Part shown: positions 13,442 to 24,809 of the stretch, in pieces
How positions within the stretch are numbered: position 1 is the stretch's first letter
Layout of the letters: each line of letters starts with the position of its first letter
Source: Alisma plantago-aquatica
Lineage: Eukaryota; Streptophyta; Magnoliopsida; Alismatales; Alismataceae
Assembly (NCBI GenBank): GCA_963693085.1
Contig: OY856412.1
Coordinates: 346,700,457 to 346,764,456 of the forward strand
Direction: 5' to 3'
Length of the DNA: 64,000 bases
Made by a program: the position numbers and the translations under genes
The notes under the pieces: generated by a model
Database searches by the model: none
What the model was told of the DNA's origin: nothing
What the model saw: only the letters and a program-made list of their open reading frames with translations

Positions 13442-13873
13442 TAAAATGAAATCAATTATGAGTTTGTGATTAAATCAATTATATGATGAAATCCCTATTG
13501 CATGATGAAACCCTAACATCTGGCCGAGTTGCATGATGAAACCCTAACATCTACATGAATCCATGTTGCATAATGAAACCCTAACATCTACATACTCTAT
13601 ATGATACCTAAAATTGTGATGAAACCCTAACATCAATTGTGATGAAAGTTGGATTGTAGGTATTGGAATGACAATATACATGTATTGGGACTGTTATTGA
13701 ACACCTAATCTGACTTAGGATATTTTGTTTGATTTAAACATGATTGGGCATTATTGCATGTTTGAAACTATTGAATTCTTGATTTATTATATAATAATTC
13801 TCTAATTGTGAGTGATGCAATGTAAGTGAGCAAATACATGTAGTGGATATGTACTCATTAGCCTAGAACCCCG
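13441..13873. other. CACTA interior upstream of gene, with degenerate repeats
   Basis: AT-rich noncoding stretch. A motif ATGAAACCCTAACATC recurs about four times between 13,500 and 13,640. At 13,688-13,724 there is a shorter third copy of the arm of the large palindrome that follows at 13,921. Confidence 0.55.
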
Positions 13874-13906
13874 TCCAAGATTTACTCATTAGGAGTAAAT
13901 CTTGGA
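13874..13906. repeat. Perfect 14-bp-arm hairpin
   Basis: TCCAAGATTTACTC and its exact reverse complement are separated by five bases. It lies just upstream of a much larger palindrome in the same element. Confidence 0.85.
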
Positions 13907-13920
13907 TAGTCCCCGGTTTG

Positions 13921-14126
13921 GGACTGTTCTTGAACACCTAATCTCACTTAGGATGTAAGTGTATAATGTGTATTGGGTTTTCAAGAAAATTTCGGTAGCA
14001 TTTCCCCGTTTGTTCTCTAAGTACATATGTACTTGGAGAACAGTGGGGAAATGCTGCCGAAATTTTCTCGAAAACCCAATACACATTATACACTTACTAG
14101 TGAGATTAGGTGTTCAAGAATGGGAT
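13921..14126. repeat. Long palindrome, arms of about 103 bp
   Basis: The left arm (13,921-14,026) and right arm (14,027-14,126) are reverse complements with few mismatches and practically no loop; the centre is GTACATATGTAC. A transcript across it would form a long hairpin. It lies about 140 bp upstream of the first exon of the CACTA gene. Confidence 0.88.
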
Positions 14127-14268
14127 AGGTGGTACACATTTATTATATATGAGAATGACATCACATGTAATTGTTGGCCTAAAGTTTTAACCATGCAAAA
14201 ACTCTAATCTGTTAACCCTAGACCCTAATCTTGTCCTAATATATACTTGTTTTCTCTTTGATCATAGA

Positions 14269-14385
14269 ATGGATAGATCATGGATGTCCATTCGCAATCG
14301 CTGCACCCCAAAGTTTATTTTTGGTTTTGACCAGTTTATTAGATTTGCCGAGGAACATAGGAAACAACCTGAATTACTTTACAAT
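14269..14385 (+). CDS. Exon 1: transposase-associated N-terminal domain
   Basis: 39 codons from ATG: MDRSWM, then FGFDQFIRFAEEH, resembling the Transpos_assoc domain (MDRSWM...GV..FI.FA) at the start of many plant CACTA proteins. The Cys-rich part normally following this start is absent. Instead the exon ends at AAT|GTGAAC and would splice in frame to ATGGTTGAC at 14,545. Reading through meets a stop after NFTI. Confidence 0.75.
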
Positions 14386-14529
14386 GTGAACTTTACAATT
14401 TGAATTACTTTACAATGTGAGCTTTACAATTTGAATTACTTTACAATGTGAGCTTTACAATTTTAATTACTTTACAATGTGAGCTTTACACTTTGAATTA
14501 CTACTTTACAATGTGAACTTTACAATTTG
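14371..14529. repeat. 31-bp tandem repeat filling intron 1
   Basis: About five copies of a 31-base unit (GAATTACTTTACAATGTGAG followed by CTTTACAATTT), with small variations. The first unit overlaps the end of exon 1. Each unit contains AATGTGAGC or AATGTGAAC, so each repeats the exon 1 donor site. Confidence 0.9.
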
Positions 14530-14544
14530 AATGTGAATTTGCAG

Positions 14545-16172
14545 ATGGTTGACCATTCTCCTGATGACCATGCTGATGACTACCGTGAGGGTGAGGACAT
14601 CAATGCGCCGCCTCACAATGTAAGTTTTAAAAATATATCATATATTTATATCTATATGTCCATTTATAGTTATATCTTGTAAATGTGAATTATTTTATCA
14701 AATTTTCGGTTGATGATGCACAGGTACCATCTGAAGCACTTGGGGCACTTGATCAACAACACCAAAAAGTTGACAAGATAAGGGGCATCACTATGATTAA
14801 GAAGTTAATTGCGCAAAAGGGCAATGGAACCAAACTTGTTGTGGATTTCGATAATGCAGGAAATGCATGTGGTGTGAATCGCAATTCATTTATTTCATAT
14901 CTTGGGTTTGTTACTCGTAGCCATTGCGGTTGTCGCTTAGATTCTTGGCATAAAGTTTCTATGGAGAAGAAGGATTTAATATGGAGGGATTTATGTGTGA
15001 GTTATTATTAATTTGCAATTCTATTTTGTAGATTACTAAATTTTTGGATACTAGTTAATAGCAATTCTATTTTGCAGAGTATATTTGAATTGGATGAAAA
15101 GCTGCATCGTAAATGCGTGATGCAACACTGTGGGAGAGTCCTAAGGAACTATAGGACAAATCTCACCAGAGAATACATAAAAGAAGCCGACAAGAGGAAG
15201 AAGACATCCACTGAACAGTGGAACTTCCTGGACAAAGAAGAATGGGACGCGTTTATCGCTTCAAGACAAGCTGATGAATTCAAGGTATTAGGCGTCAGTC
15301 TCAATCTCATTAATTAATATATGTTGTATTCACTTATTCAAGATTACCATTTAGTGTTACTAACCAAATCATTAATTTGCATACTAACTAGGCCCTCAGT
15401 GAGGCACAAAGATCAAGGCGTGCACTGAATGTGCATGACCACAGAATGGGTCCAAAGGGGTATGCAGGCGTTCGCCAAAGACTACAGGCTGAGGCTACTG
15501 CTGCTCAGTCTGCTGCTACTCAGTCTGCTGCTACTCAGGAGTCCTCTACCATAGGTAGCACACCTCTGCCTCGCCATGATGTCTGGATAGCTGGGAGGCA
15601 AAATAAGAAGGGAGAAATAACTAAGGCCGCAACTGCTGAGGCGGCTGCAAAAATGGTAAAATACAACTCTTACAGCAATCATTCGAATATTGATTATTTG
15701 TGTTGTTTACTTAAGTACAAATTTTTGTTTTGGCGATTAGCGGGAGCTGCACGAGCTGAGGAAACAAGGAAAGTTCATCCCTGAGGGAACAAAGGATGAA
15801 TTGAAAGTTGCTCTGGGTAACCCAGAGCATCCTGGACGTGTTAGGGCTACAGGCGCTGATGTGGGCATCAAATCTTTTTTTGGGTCATCCCAGTGCAAAC
15901 ATGTCCCAAAAGTGGGACTTTCACAAGAAGAGGTAACATATTCTTTCTTTATAATGTTACTGTAAAAGAGAATTCAAAAATTAGAATTTGACATTTCTTT
16001 TATCCATGTATAGGTGGATAAGCTATTTGACAGGAAACTCGAAGAAACAATGAAAAAGTGGCAGTCATCTCAGACTGCCACTTACCAGACAATACCTACT
16101 GCAGACTCTACTCCTACTCCTACTGCAGAGGTTGGGAGTAATCCTGTAGAACCACCACCTAGCACATCCACT
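14545..16172 (+). CDS. Exons 2-7: Transposase_24-like region
   Basis: Exons 2-7 are all phase 0 and free of stops. Residues about 64-220 of the model include IRGITMIKKL, a Cys/His-containing SHCGCRLDSWHKV, ALSEAQRSRRALNVHDHRMG and GYAGVRQRL. This layout resembles the Ptta/En/Spm transposase accessory family (PF03004), including the SEAQ..R...N...H..G signature. A short Ala/Gln/Ser-rich linker (15,490-15,545) and ALGNPEHPGRVR follow. Exon 7 contains DRKLEETMKKW, a likely coiled coil, then a Pro/Thr-rich linker. Family assignment is from memory of motif layout; no search was run. Confidence 0.7.
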
Positions 16173-16301
16173 GTAAGTATTTTTATGACATAGTAACTAG
16201 TTTTTTAATTCAAGATGATACGTATATATGAAATTGTAGTCGTTTCAAAAAAAGATGATATGTATATATGTATATAACATTCTTTACACAAAAATTTGTA
16301 G

Positions 16302-16553
16302 GGGTTGAAGCCATGCCGTCTAAAAAGTAAAGAATATGTCGTGGCAGAGGCGTCGGCTTACCCATCCCTACCAGGGGAAACGTGTCACGGGTCTCCAGTA
16401 CCAGCTGGTTGGATTCGGGTGAGCCCGATACATATATTCCCCCAGTGGATGGATCTTCCACTGCCATATGCCCACCCAGATTGTGAAACGCTTGGTGAGG
16501 CAGTAGGCGGAGTGATATTGTGGCTAAAAGAGGATGTCTTCTTTACTGATAAG
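16302..16553 (+). CDS. Exon 8: DUF8039-like domain
   Basis: 84 codons with no stop. The exon reads VVAEASAYPSLPGETCHG, then PAGWIRVS, DLPLPYAHPDCETLGEAVGG and VILWLK, matching the pattern of the plant transposon-linked DUF8039 domain (VVAEG...P..P...VHG.P...G..RV......LPLP......TLG.AVGG...W). The domain is commonly found between Transposase_24-like and Ulp1 parts in these elements. Its molecular role is unknown. Confidence 0.65.
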
Positions 16554-16632
16554 GTGTGGTAAATTTACATTACGTTCAATTGTTAGTGTGTGTATATGCT
16601 GGCAGTTGATCTGAAATTATATATATATACAG

Positions 16633-17990
16633 GTTAAAAAGAAGACACCCACAACATCTAGGCCTCCACTTCCACCTCCTGCGTTACCTAGTTGGGTTCC
16701 ATAGGACCTACCTGTCCTGTTAGGTACTAACTGTAGGGGTATGGCAGTATGGTTAGGGGAACATGATATAAACTCCCCTATAACTGTTTCTTCTAATTCA
16801 GATTCTACATGTCAGTCATATGAAACAAAACTATTTATACAAGATATATTGGAGTTGTTTCGATATGATTGGCTAAATACATCTGTGATAGAGCTATGGA
16901 TAAGGTGAGATATTCTTTATACATCCATATACCTTGTGTATGATCTGGTGATTTGGTTTCTTATTTATTAATGCATGCGTAATTAATACATATTTTTCAG
17001 CTACTTAGACAACATATGTGCAGATTTTGGATTCGAACATGTAGGGTTTTGATTCCATCCTTGATTAGTCTAGTAACTAAAGACCCTACATCAGTTCAAC
17101 AATATTACTGTGAGTCTTTTTCAAATTTTGCTGTAAAAATTAGACGGTGATAATGGCTCCATTCAATGTAGAGTAAGTTTACTTTGCTTATTATAATTTG
17201 GACTTAAGGAAATTACATTTTATTGTGGATTTTGAGTTATTAATTTTTAACTTTTTTTCCTCTAGGGGTAGGCATTGGGAGTTATTGGTTATTGCCCCTG
17301 AGACATTCACTGTGTATTATCTAGATCCTAAGGGGGGTAAATTGAATACAAGATTTGGACACATAATGAAAATGGCAATATTTCAGTGAGAAATATTTCA
17401 TTTTTCATATCCGTTAACATATGTTATTACATTACTATTTAATTGCAATGTTCTGTGTTACATTAACATGTAGGGGTTTTGAGGAGTACAAAAAGGCTGG
17501 AGGAAAGGTCCCCACGAAAAAGAACCAGCCAATAATTTGGAAGAACGTGAAAGTAAGTTCCCGACTGCAATATATGTATATATTATTTATGTGAACAATG
17601 CTTAATTAGTTGTATTTTTTAATATTTTGTATGTTAGAATTTATAGTGTGCTACACAAGACAACGGATGGGCATGTGGATACTATGTCATGCGATATATG
17701 TACATGATTATCAAACATGCCATACTGGATATCGAATGTATTGCTCAGGTATTATATAGTCTCATTAGATAATATGATCGAAATATATCAATCTTATTTA
17801 TAGCTCATTAATTATATATACATCATTCTCTTTACAGGTGTTTAAAGCTGACCCCATTATAGGAAAGGACTTACCAAATGTTAATGCTCCCTATACAATG
17901 GGAGAATTAAATGAAGTAAGAGAAGAATGGGCAACAACCATACAATTAGTGGGGGCTTTAAAATATAATTGGGATCCTGATAGAGAATAA
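16633..17990 (+). pseudogene. Exons 9-14: Ulp1-type (C48) cysteine protease domain
   Basis: The catalytic residues can be read: His in GRHWELLVIAP (exon 11), Asp in VYYLDPKGG (exon 11), Gln in ATQDNGW and Cys in ACGYYVMRYM (exon 13). This is the His-Asp-Gln-Cys order of the SUMO/Ulp1 peptidase fold. Upstream ELWISYLDNICAD fits the entry helix of the domain. Exon 9 has a TAG at 16,702-16,704 where CAG or similar is likely, and exon 10 has two frameshifts (about 17,048 and 17,143). The C-terminus ends WDPDRE and a stop at 17,990. The catalytic exons themselves are intact, so the inactivation is recent relative to the neighbouring retroelements. Confidence 0.8.
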
Positions 17991-18379
17991 TGACTAAACA
18001 ATGATACTTTGTAAATGAATTTCTGAATTATAATATATGTGTGAATGTTTCTACATGTCTGGATGTTTCTACATGTGTCTGAGTGAAAATGAATGAAAGT
18101 GTTGGTTTCTATATGAATGTTTCTACATGTGTGAATGTGAATGAATGGAACTACAGATTGCTAGCATGTGTGAATGTTTATAAATGTGTGAAAATAAAAT
18201 GGAACTGTAGGTTGCATTGCTAAATGCATGTGCTACTTTTTATTATTAATTTTGCAGGTTTGTGGCCTGTTGTCGGCTGATATCAATGGATGTCGTAAAC
18301 CCTGCAGTTCATAACTGAATTGAACATGTTTCTCATCCTGCAACCAGCCACAGCAGGTCTGCAACTGACAGAAAAAAAA
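17991..18379 (+). other. 3' untranslated region of CACTA gene
   Basis: AT-rich, with repeated GTGAATG / CTACATGTGT phrases between 18,040 and 18,200, an imperfect low-complexity repeat. No coding potential seen. Confidence 0.5.
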
Positions 18380-18944
18380 ACCAATAGGCGTTGGTTATTT
18401 GTAAATAACCGACACATAATGATATAGTGTCGGTGTTCCTACAATTAACCGATGTCTATGTCCTAACACCACGACCATGTAGGACAGCACGGCCGTGGGG
18501 CGAAGATATATGGTGTCAGTTTTTTACTTATAACCGACACTGATAGTGCCCAAGATGGCGCCCTTTCTGTGGCGCGAAGGGTTTGGGCGTCGGTTTTCCT
18601 ACAATAAACCGACGTCTATTTCCTTAACACCACAGCCGTGCTGGACAACACGGCCGTGAGGCGAAGATATATGGTGTCGGTTTTTTACTTATAACCGACA
18701 CTGATAGTGCCCAAGATGGCGCCCTTTCTGTGGCGCGAAGGGTTTGGGCATCTGTTTTTAACTAATAACTGATGCCTATAGTCCCATGATGGCACGTTTT
18801 CGGTGGCACGCGAAGAGTTTGGGTGTCGGTTTTGGAACCGACGCCTAATGGGTGGACTTTTAGTGTCGCCCACATAGGTGTCGCTTAGAAACTGACACTA
18901 AAGGCTTTAAATAACCGACACTAAAGGTAGGTTCTGTAGTAGTG
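18380..18944. repeat. 3' subterminal repeats of CACTA element
   Basis: Multiple GTCGGTT / AACCGAC motifs in both orientations mirror the 5' end. A unit of about 180 bp (about 18,440-18,590 and 18,593-18,760) is tandemly duplicated, each copy carrying a CACGGCCGTG palindrome and TGGCGCCC. The terminus is TTCTGTAGTAGTG. Confidence 0.82.
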
Positions 18945-19059
18945 ATTGTTTGAAGTCTTACAATACCATAAGGGATTAAGTTTAAACTAATAAAAGGATA
19001 AAAACTTGTGATAGTGAAGAGCATATAAAACGTTAAATGCTATTTCTATAGGTCCATCA

Positions 19060-19787
19060 TGTTGATATATACACCCATAGAGCTATCCTGAGCGATTGCA
19101 TGGAGTGAGATATTAATTAGTCAATTAATATGATTATTTGGTTAATTAATTAATTAATTGTAGAATATTCTAATTAATCCACAAGTATTTTAATTAACAC
19201 AGTCTTTCTGTGTACCGATGGGTTTAGGAAACCCTTCTTCCTTTTGTCTCCTACTTAAAGGGGCTTCACGGCCGATATCTTGACAAGATATACAGAGAGC
19301 CTTTTCAATTTACACTCACGTACATAAACCCTAGCCGTCACCATCCTCAGGAGAGAAAGGAGAGAACCACGATGCTAGCACGTCACCGCACAGAGGCTAC
19401 TCCTTCTCGTCAGTTTAGGAAGCATGACGTGGAGTTCCATTCCATCCACGTGGATGAAGTAGAGACACAGAGGCTGAGACGCATGTCTTCAAAGGACACC
19501 AATGACCATCCATACACACTACGAGTGGCATACTTCACCGCACAAAAGGAGCGCCACTGGATCTTACTGTGACACACTCAGCAAACTGGAGAGAAGTACC
19601 ATCTGTGTAGGCCAATAGTGTTGCACACCATCGTGCAACGGGAAATCGCCGGACTTTCTCCTCGATAAGGTATATCCTATGAACACTCTTTTTGAATACA
19701 CTGTTGTTGATGAGATCCTATTTCGAGTTGTGTGAAAATTTATTTTTGTTGCTTCCGCCGCTCATGTTTCCTCCACAAAATCCAACA
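19060..19787 (+). mobile_element. Solo LTR, Ty1/copia type
   Basis: 728 bp beginning TGTTGATATA and ending TCCAACA, so the ends form the TGTTG/CAACA inverted repeat usual for copia LTRs. The flanking CATCA (19,055-19,059) and CATCC (19,788-19,792) agree at four of five bases, a likely eroded target duplication. Inside is a TATA-like CTACTTAAAGGGG near 19,253, a GC-richer leader with CGCCGGACTTTCTCC, and CTTCCGCCGCTCATGTTTCC before the end, all typical of copia LTRs. No primer site or coding region follows, so it is a solo LTR. The open frame at 19,372-19,572 is leader sequence. Confidence 0.72.
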
Positions 19788-19792
19788 CATCC

Positions 19793-21159
19793 ATGTACCT
19801 CCATGACAAGGCTAGTGTTGCATTCGATGTGCTTAGTACTAAGGAGTAGATTGTACCTCAATGATGGAAGATTGAATATTAATGGAAGGTTGGATGAAAT
19901 AGATATCACAAATGGATTAGATTTATGTGAATATGGCACAAATGATGATCATTTCATTCTGGACATCCAAAGTTCTCAATGAGCAGTTGGACATCCTTGA
20001 AATCCCATAATGATGGTTTTATTGAACATGAATTAAGCGACATATTGTGTTGGTAAGGATGACAAACTAAGAATCAATAGACTACGAATACATGTCAATA
20101 TTAGGTAGAAGATTTTATTTTATGAAAATAGGACCAAACATACCATTTTATATAAATAATAAAGATTTATCAAGATATAAAATAGTGCTTTTGTTGGGAC
20201 TGAATGAAGAAGGACATCATGAAGTACGTGTCCAAGTTATTGATGTTTGACTAGGCCAAATATTTACATCAGAGTATGGGATCTTCATTACAACCTATAG
20301 AAAATCCTATATGAATTGGGAAAGGATTATAGTGGAAAACATGACCTATTTGTTAAAAACTCACAATGGTCACGAAGTTATTTTGGTTGAGGAGATGTTT
20401 TCATATAAAGAACCCATTTTTTAGATTTTAGGACTTTGTCTATAATGTCTAAGATGAAGAGCTATATAGGTAGCTCATAGTCTGACGGTAACTAGTTTTG
20501 GTCTTATAAGTCTCATATACATAATCCGAACTCGTTTCGAACTCTAGAAGCAAGTATATAGGTAACTACAGGCTCACTACATTTAGACACCACTTACCAC
20601 CCCTAAATGATGGTATGTTAGGGAAGGCGATAATGGATGTATTTTGAAAACTGGTATGCCCAAATTAAGATGATTATGAGTGAAAATTTTCCTTATTATG
20701 AAGTTCTCCTACATCAACATTTTTCATACTAGAATCAAGAACGAGTACTTATATGGGAGGCCGTGTAGATCCCAATTGTTTATAGTTGGAGAGCAGATTA
20801 TGAGCAAGAGTGAAAATTTACTAGTTTTCCATGAAATAGTTTGATAAAAGTAGAATGATTATAAACAAGGACTAGGACATGCATAAAAAATGTTGATAGT
20901 TCAAATTTGGTAGGGACTCAAAGTTGAATATCATATATTTCTGAATGTAAAACCTATCAAATATATTGTATAAATAAGAGTGCATGTAAATTTGATACAT
21001 GCATAGGTTTACCCTTTTCATATTTTAATTTGATTTTGAGAGATCATTGACAATATAGTTGTGCCTCATGCTTATATGTAGATGTACAATAAGTTTCCAA
21101 GACATCTTGTTGAGGTTGTTTCTAAATTCTTCCTTGTAGAGAGTTGCCAAATGAAAGGA
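19793..21159 (+). other. Old degraded DNA, probably gypsy interior
   Basis: No protein motif recognised with confidence. It lies directly upstream of a recognisable gypsy pol tail at 21,160-21,348, so part of it is likely the same element decayed beyond reading. Confidence 0.35.
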
Positions 21160-21348
21160 TACCATTTTGATATTTGAATAGTGTACCAAGAGACTTTATA
21201 GTAAGGGTGTAAAGTTGGTTAAAGCTATTTGGAGGAAAGATAATTATGAGGGTACAACATGGGAGAAACATTAGGATGTTGGTAAAATACCATGAGCTCT
21301 TCAACCGACATAGATTTGGAAGGATGCAATAATTATAAGGGGGGGAAT
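21160..21348 (+). pseudogene. Ty3/gypsy pol 3' end with chromodomain-like tail
   Basis: The frame at 21,200-21,270 reads SKGVKLVKAIWRKDN then YEGTTWEKH and a stop. This matches the conserved chromovirus C-terminus (IPLVKVLW....EGATWE.E). Further stops interrupt the remaining DVGKIP and IWKDAII segments. A purine run AAGGGGGGGAA (21,337-21,347) and an LTR-like start TGTAACATCC (21,349) follow, the normal order pol - polypurine tract - 3' LTR. Confidence 0.7.
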
Positions 21349-24300
21349 TGTAACATCCTAAGTTTTTTCATCTATTTTTCTTACCAAATTATTGAGAAAA
21401 AAATATTGGTTTCAATATTGAATAACATGAATATAATCCTTGCCTAGGTGCAACCCTATGATTATATTAGAAAAAAGAGTGTGCTAAAAAAAGCTTTAAA
21501 TAATGACTTTGTGTTAGAAATATTTTTTGGGGTTTCAAAATGTAGTATATATGTGACAACAGACACTAATAAGTGAAAATTAATAATGAAATTACTTTTA
21601 CTAGAATCTCACTCTTAACTGAACAATATATAGTCAAATGTAATTGTGAGAGTCACACATAATCTGGTCAATATCCTTGTATTGTTATTTCCTTCGTGGA
21701 CAATTATGATGGGAATTTAACCAATATTCCCTCTATTCTAATTAGGTAAGTAAATGCATGAATTTCATGATATTGTCTCTCCATGTTTATTTTAATGTAC
21801 AATTGAATGAGTTTTGATTGATAGCTTGTGACACTTTTACCATGTAGCACAACTAATGTCTAGTGTGTCATGCAAGAGTATTGCCATCTTTTTTGTGATT
21901 TTCTGTTATGAAATTTTCATTAAAAATATTTACCATGATTTATTCATTATAATTAAGCTAGACATAAAGAAAAATTCTAAAAATACTCACTGGAAAGCTA
22001 TATATACATGGAGACTATATAGTCTAGTTGAGATCCTATGTTAGCCCCACATTTATGAGATGATTTAGAAACTCTAAAACTATGTTAAGATCCTAACTAA
22101 GATAACAAATATTTAAGTAAACTTTATATAAGGAAACTAAGATAATGATAACCTATAATGATACATTGGCCATAATAATGATCGTGTTGTGGTATATATA
22201 GTAAATTAATATGACACAAATAAGGAAAATTTAATATTGGGAACTAAATACAAGATAATAGCGGGAAAACCATAAACTTGAACATAATCAACTTATATAA
22301 AATCAAAATAAAATTATATGAATCTAATTAATTTTCAAATATGCAAGAGCTTATAGTTAATTAACCTAACACCATTTTCATGTAAGGAGAAATCTTGTGA
22401 ATTATAAACGAGACCATCAAACGTCTTACTCTTAGAAACTTCCTTAAGTTGTATACCATTCTTCTAAATCCTTCCTATACCGTACATATTTCAGAAACAT
22501 ATTCACATACATGTACAAGGGAATAATAAACTCCTAGTATTTTTATATTATAATGGATCATGGAAGTAAGTATTACCTTACCTTATTATAATACATACAT
22601 ACACATTTTTGAACATTCAGATAACATCCTTTTAAGAACCTATAACCAATGATCATCATATGGAAACCTAAACTTCTGAATTCAAATCCAAAGAGGAGTT
22701 ATGCACAATAACCTAATATCAACAATTCCCATGGTTATGAATCTTTTAATAATTATGGGGGATAACCACATTCACTTGATGTTATATGTTTGAATAATAA
22801 GAACCCTTCATGCCAAAATTAAGAGCACATGTAGAGTAAGGTACCGAGCTAACCCTTTATGTTTGTATACTGAACCTGAAACCATTAAAGACAATACCAG
22901 TTACATCCCTAAAAATCTATTCATATCCATATATTTTAATCTAAGTACTTAATGACTTTCTACAAGAATTACCTTTGGATCCCAATGAAAACAATGCAAA
23001 AAAAAAATTACATGTTAAATATATAAATCTCAACACAAAAAGTAATGAATGAGTTCATTTCATCCATCCTTCATTATAAAGGAAAATAATAACTATAATT
23101 AGTAACAATAGTTAGTTATTAACAAAACCAAAATAAGAAACCACCATCTCTTCCCTCTAATAATATTTTAAACAAAAATATGTATAGTATATTCACTATA
23201 ATTTCTCATTGGGAAAACAAAGACCTGAATTTTTATTATTTTATCCCACCATATGTTCATGACAACTTTACATAATAGAACCCTTCTCTTAGACCTTAAA
23301 CTCTAAAATAGGAAACATGATCACTAAAACATCCTTATTTTGCATGTATTCATTTTCTAGGGAGTAGGGATGTTGAAATAAAGATAACATAATTGACAAA
23401 GGAAAATTTCCTTCTAACCTAATAAACATAAATTAATTAGTATTTGACATGATTAGTTTATTTTTGATAGTATATGGAATGTAGTCAAATATTAGTAATA
23501 TAGGTACCTAAATTAGGAATTTGTCAAATTTGAGGTGAATCAGACCAAGTTGACCAAAAAAGGAAAATTAATAAATAAACTCCTATTTTATTTCCTAAAA
23601 ATTAAAATAGGAAAACATATGATTTCATCGTAAAATGTTAGATCTCAATCCAATATTGATTCTTTCAATCATGTTCCCATTTCTATTTCTTTCTTAATGA
23701 ATTGGTATGGAACTACCATGAGCCCTTGATTAATGGTTGGAGGGTGATCACGTTGGTATCTACATTATGGTTAACGCGTAAGAATGCATACCAATCATCA
23801 TTTCTCATCTCCTCTATTTCTACCTACCAATTTAAGTTAACATTGCAAAAACTTTTCCAATCAAAGTACCTCATTGTTCTTGAGATCCACCGGTTATCAC
23901 CATCTATAAACCATAGTAAAAATGCCTAAGTCTTCTTTATTTGACATCCTTGTTAGAAACTCCTAAACCATTTCTTTTCTTCAAGCATATATTTGACCAC
24001 TATAAAATAATGTCAAAGTTACCACATAATCTCGTAAGTCCCCCTCCACTACCAGTTAAACTTGAATCAACATAGTGTGGTTCCTCAAAGTCCACAATAT
24101 ATCATTTAAAATGACTTTGAAAAGCAGTTTGACCACCTTTAATGCATCACCTATCAGTAAGATTTCATGCTTCAAACTATTCTCTATGTACATAATAGAG
24201 ACCCATACATACCTATCATTATCTCTAACCCCATCTTTAAGATTGACTAAAACCACTGTTGCTTAACCTCTTCTGTCATACCCAAATCCCATAATGTAAC

Positions 24301-24800
24301 ATACCTAAATCTAGCTTCGTAGCTCAACCATCCCTTATTCCAAATACCACCCTTTCGATTAATTTAATATTATTACCTTTCTATAATTTAAAATATATTA
24401 TGAGTAACTGGAATGAAGAAAATCATTTTTAGTAAGTATAACATGTTAATAATGAATTAATAAATTACATCATCAATTGGTTTTTAATTATACAAATTTC
24501 ACAATTTAATAATTGGTGGCCCTAATTCGGTGCTCTAGAATCGTATTAAGTTTGATTGGTGAAAAGAAATACAAAAATATGAAAAAATGTATTAAAATGA
24601 CTAATAAAGACATCAAAAACATTCATAGTAATTAACTTACAAAAATCAAATAAAATACCAAATATTGTCGAAAAAATAAAACTAATATCAAAATTGGATT
24701 GTTTGTACGGTAATTAGTCAATGTGACAAATTTCATGTCGTTTGAATAATGTTTATTCACCCAATTGGCTCAATGAAGAAAAGTTCAACTATCTTATAAT
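21349..24800 (+). repeat. Probable 3' LTR start of decayed gypsy element, end not found
   Basis: TGTAACATCCTAAG directly after a polypurine tract is a typical gypsy LTR start. The sequence beyond is AT-rich, without genes or recognisable motifs to about 24,800. I could not find a second LTR copy in the window or a defined LTR end. A second LTR-like start, TGTCATACCCAAATCCC, occurs at about 24,275. Confidence 0.4.
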
Positions 24801-24809
24801 AAATTGATT

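Larger units (their letters stand above)
14269..17990 (+). pseudogene. CACTA-borne Transposase_24/DUF8039/Ulp1 gene, lightly damaged
   Basis: A 14-exon model can be read directly: 14,269-14,385; 14,545-14,619; 14,724-14,996; 15,078-15,284; 15,392-15,655; 15,741-15,932; 16,014-16,172; 16,302-16,553; 16,633-16,904; 17,001-17,172; 17,266-17,385; 17,474-17,552; 17,647-17,748; 17,838-17,990. All introns have GT-AG ends, and every junction is phase-consistent apart from the frameshifted tenth exon. The predicted product is about 810 residues. The start is ATG at 14,269, giving MDRSWM, the usual beginning of plant transposase-associated domains. Damage is limited to a TAG at 16,702-16,704 and two frameshifts (about 17,048 and 17,143). 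The product would pair a transposase-accessory region with a SUMO-protease-like domain. Whether it acts in transposition or is a passenger is unknown. Splice sites are inferred by eye. Confidence 0.8.
12420..18944 (+). mobile_element. CACTA (En/Spm) transposon, 6.5 kb
   Basis: Begins CACTACTACAGAA and ends TTCTGTAGTAGTG, a perfect 13-bp terminal inverted repeat of the CACTA superfamily. ATT precedes (12,417-12,419) and follows (18,945-18,947), the 3-bp duplication typical of these elements. Both ends carry many copies of a GTCGGTT / AACCGAC subterminal motif, the usual transposase-binding architecture. The interior holds one multi-exon gene with transposase-associated, Transposase_24-like, DUF8039-like and Ulp1 protease parts. 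The DDE transposase of the Tnp2 type was not found, so the element probably depends on another copy for movement. Confidence 0.93.

Noticed and set aside
12942..13469. 175-codon plus-strand frame ending in Ile-Tyr repeats, with overlapping minus frames
   Set aside because: It crosses a low-complexity CT-rich block and the (TA)n tract inside the CACTA end; no domain, and opposing frames are equally open.
19372..19572. 66-codon frame in GC-rich sequence
   Set aside because: It falls wholly inside the copia solo LTR leader and has no domain.
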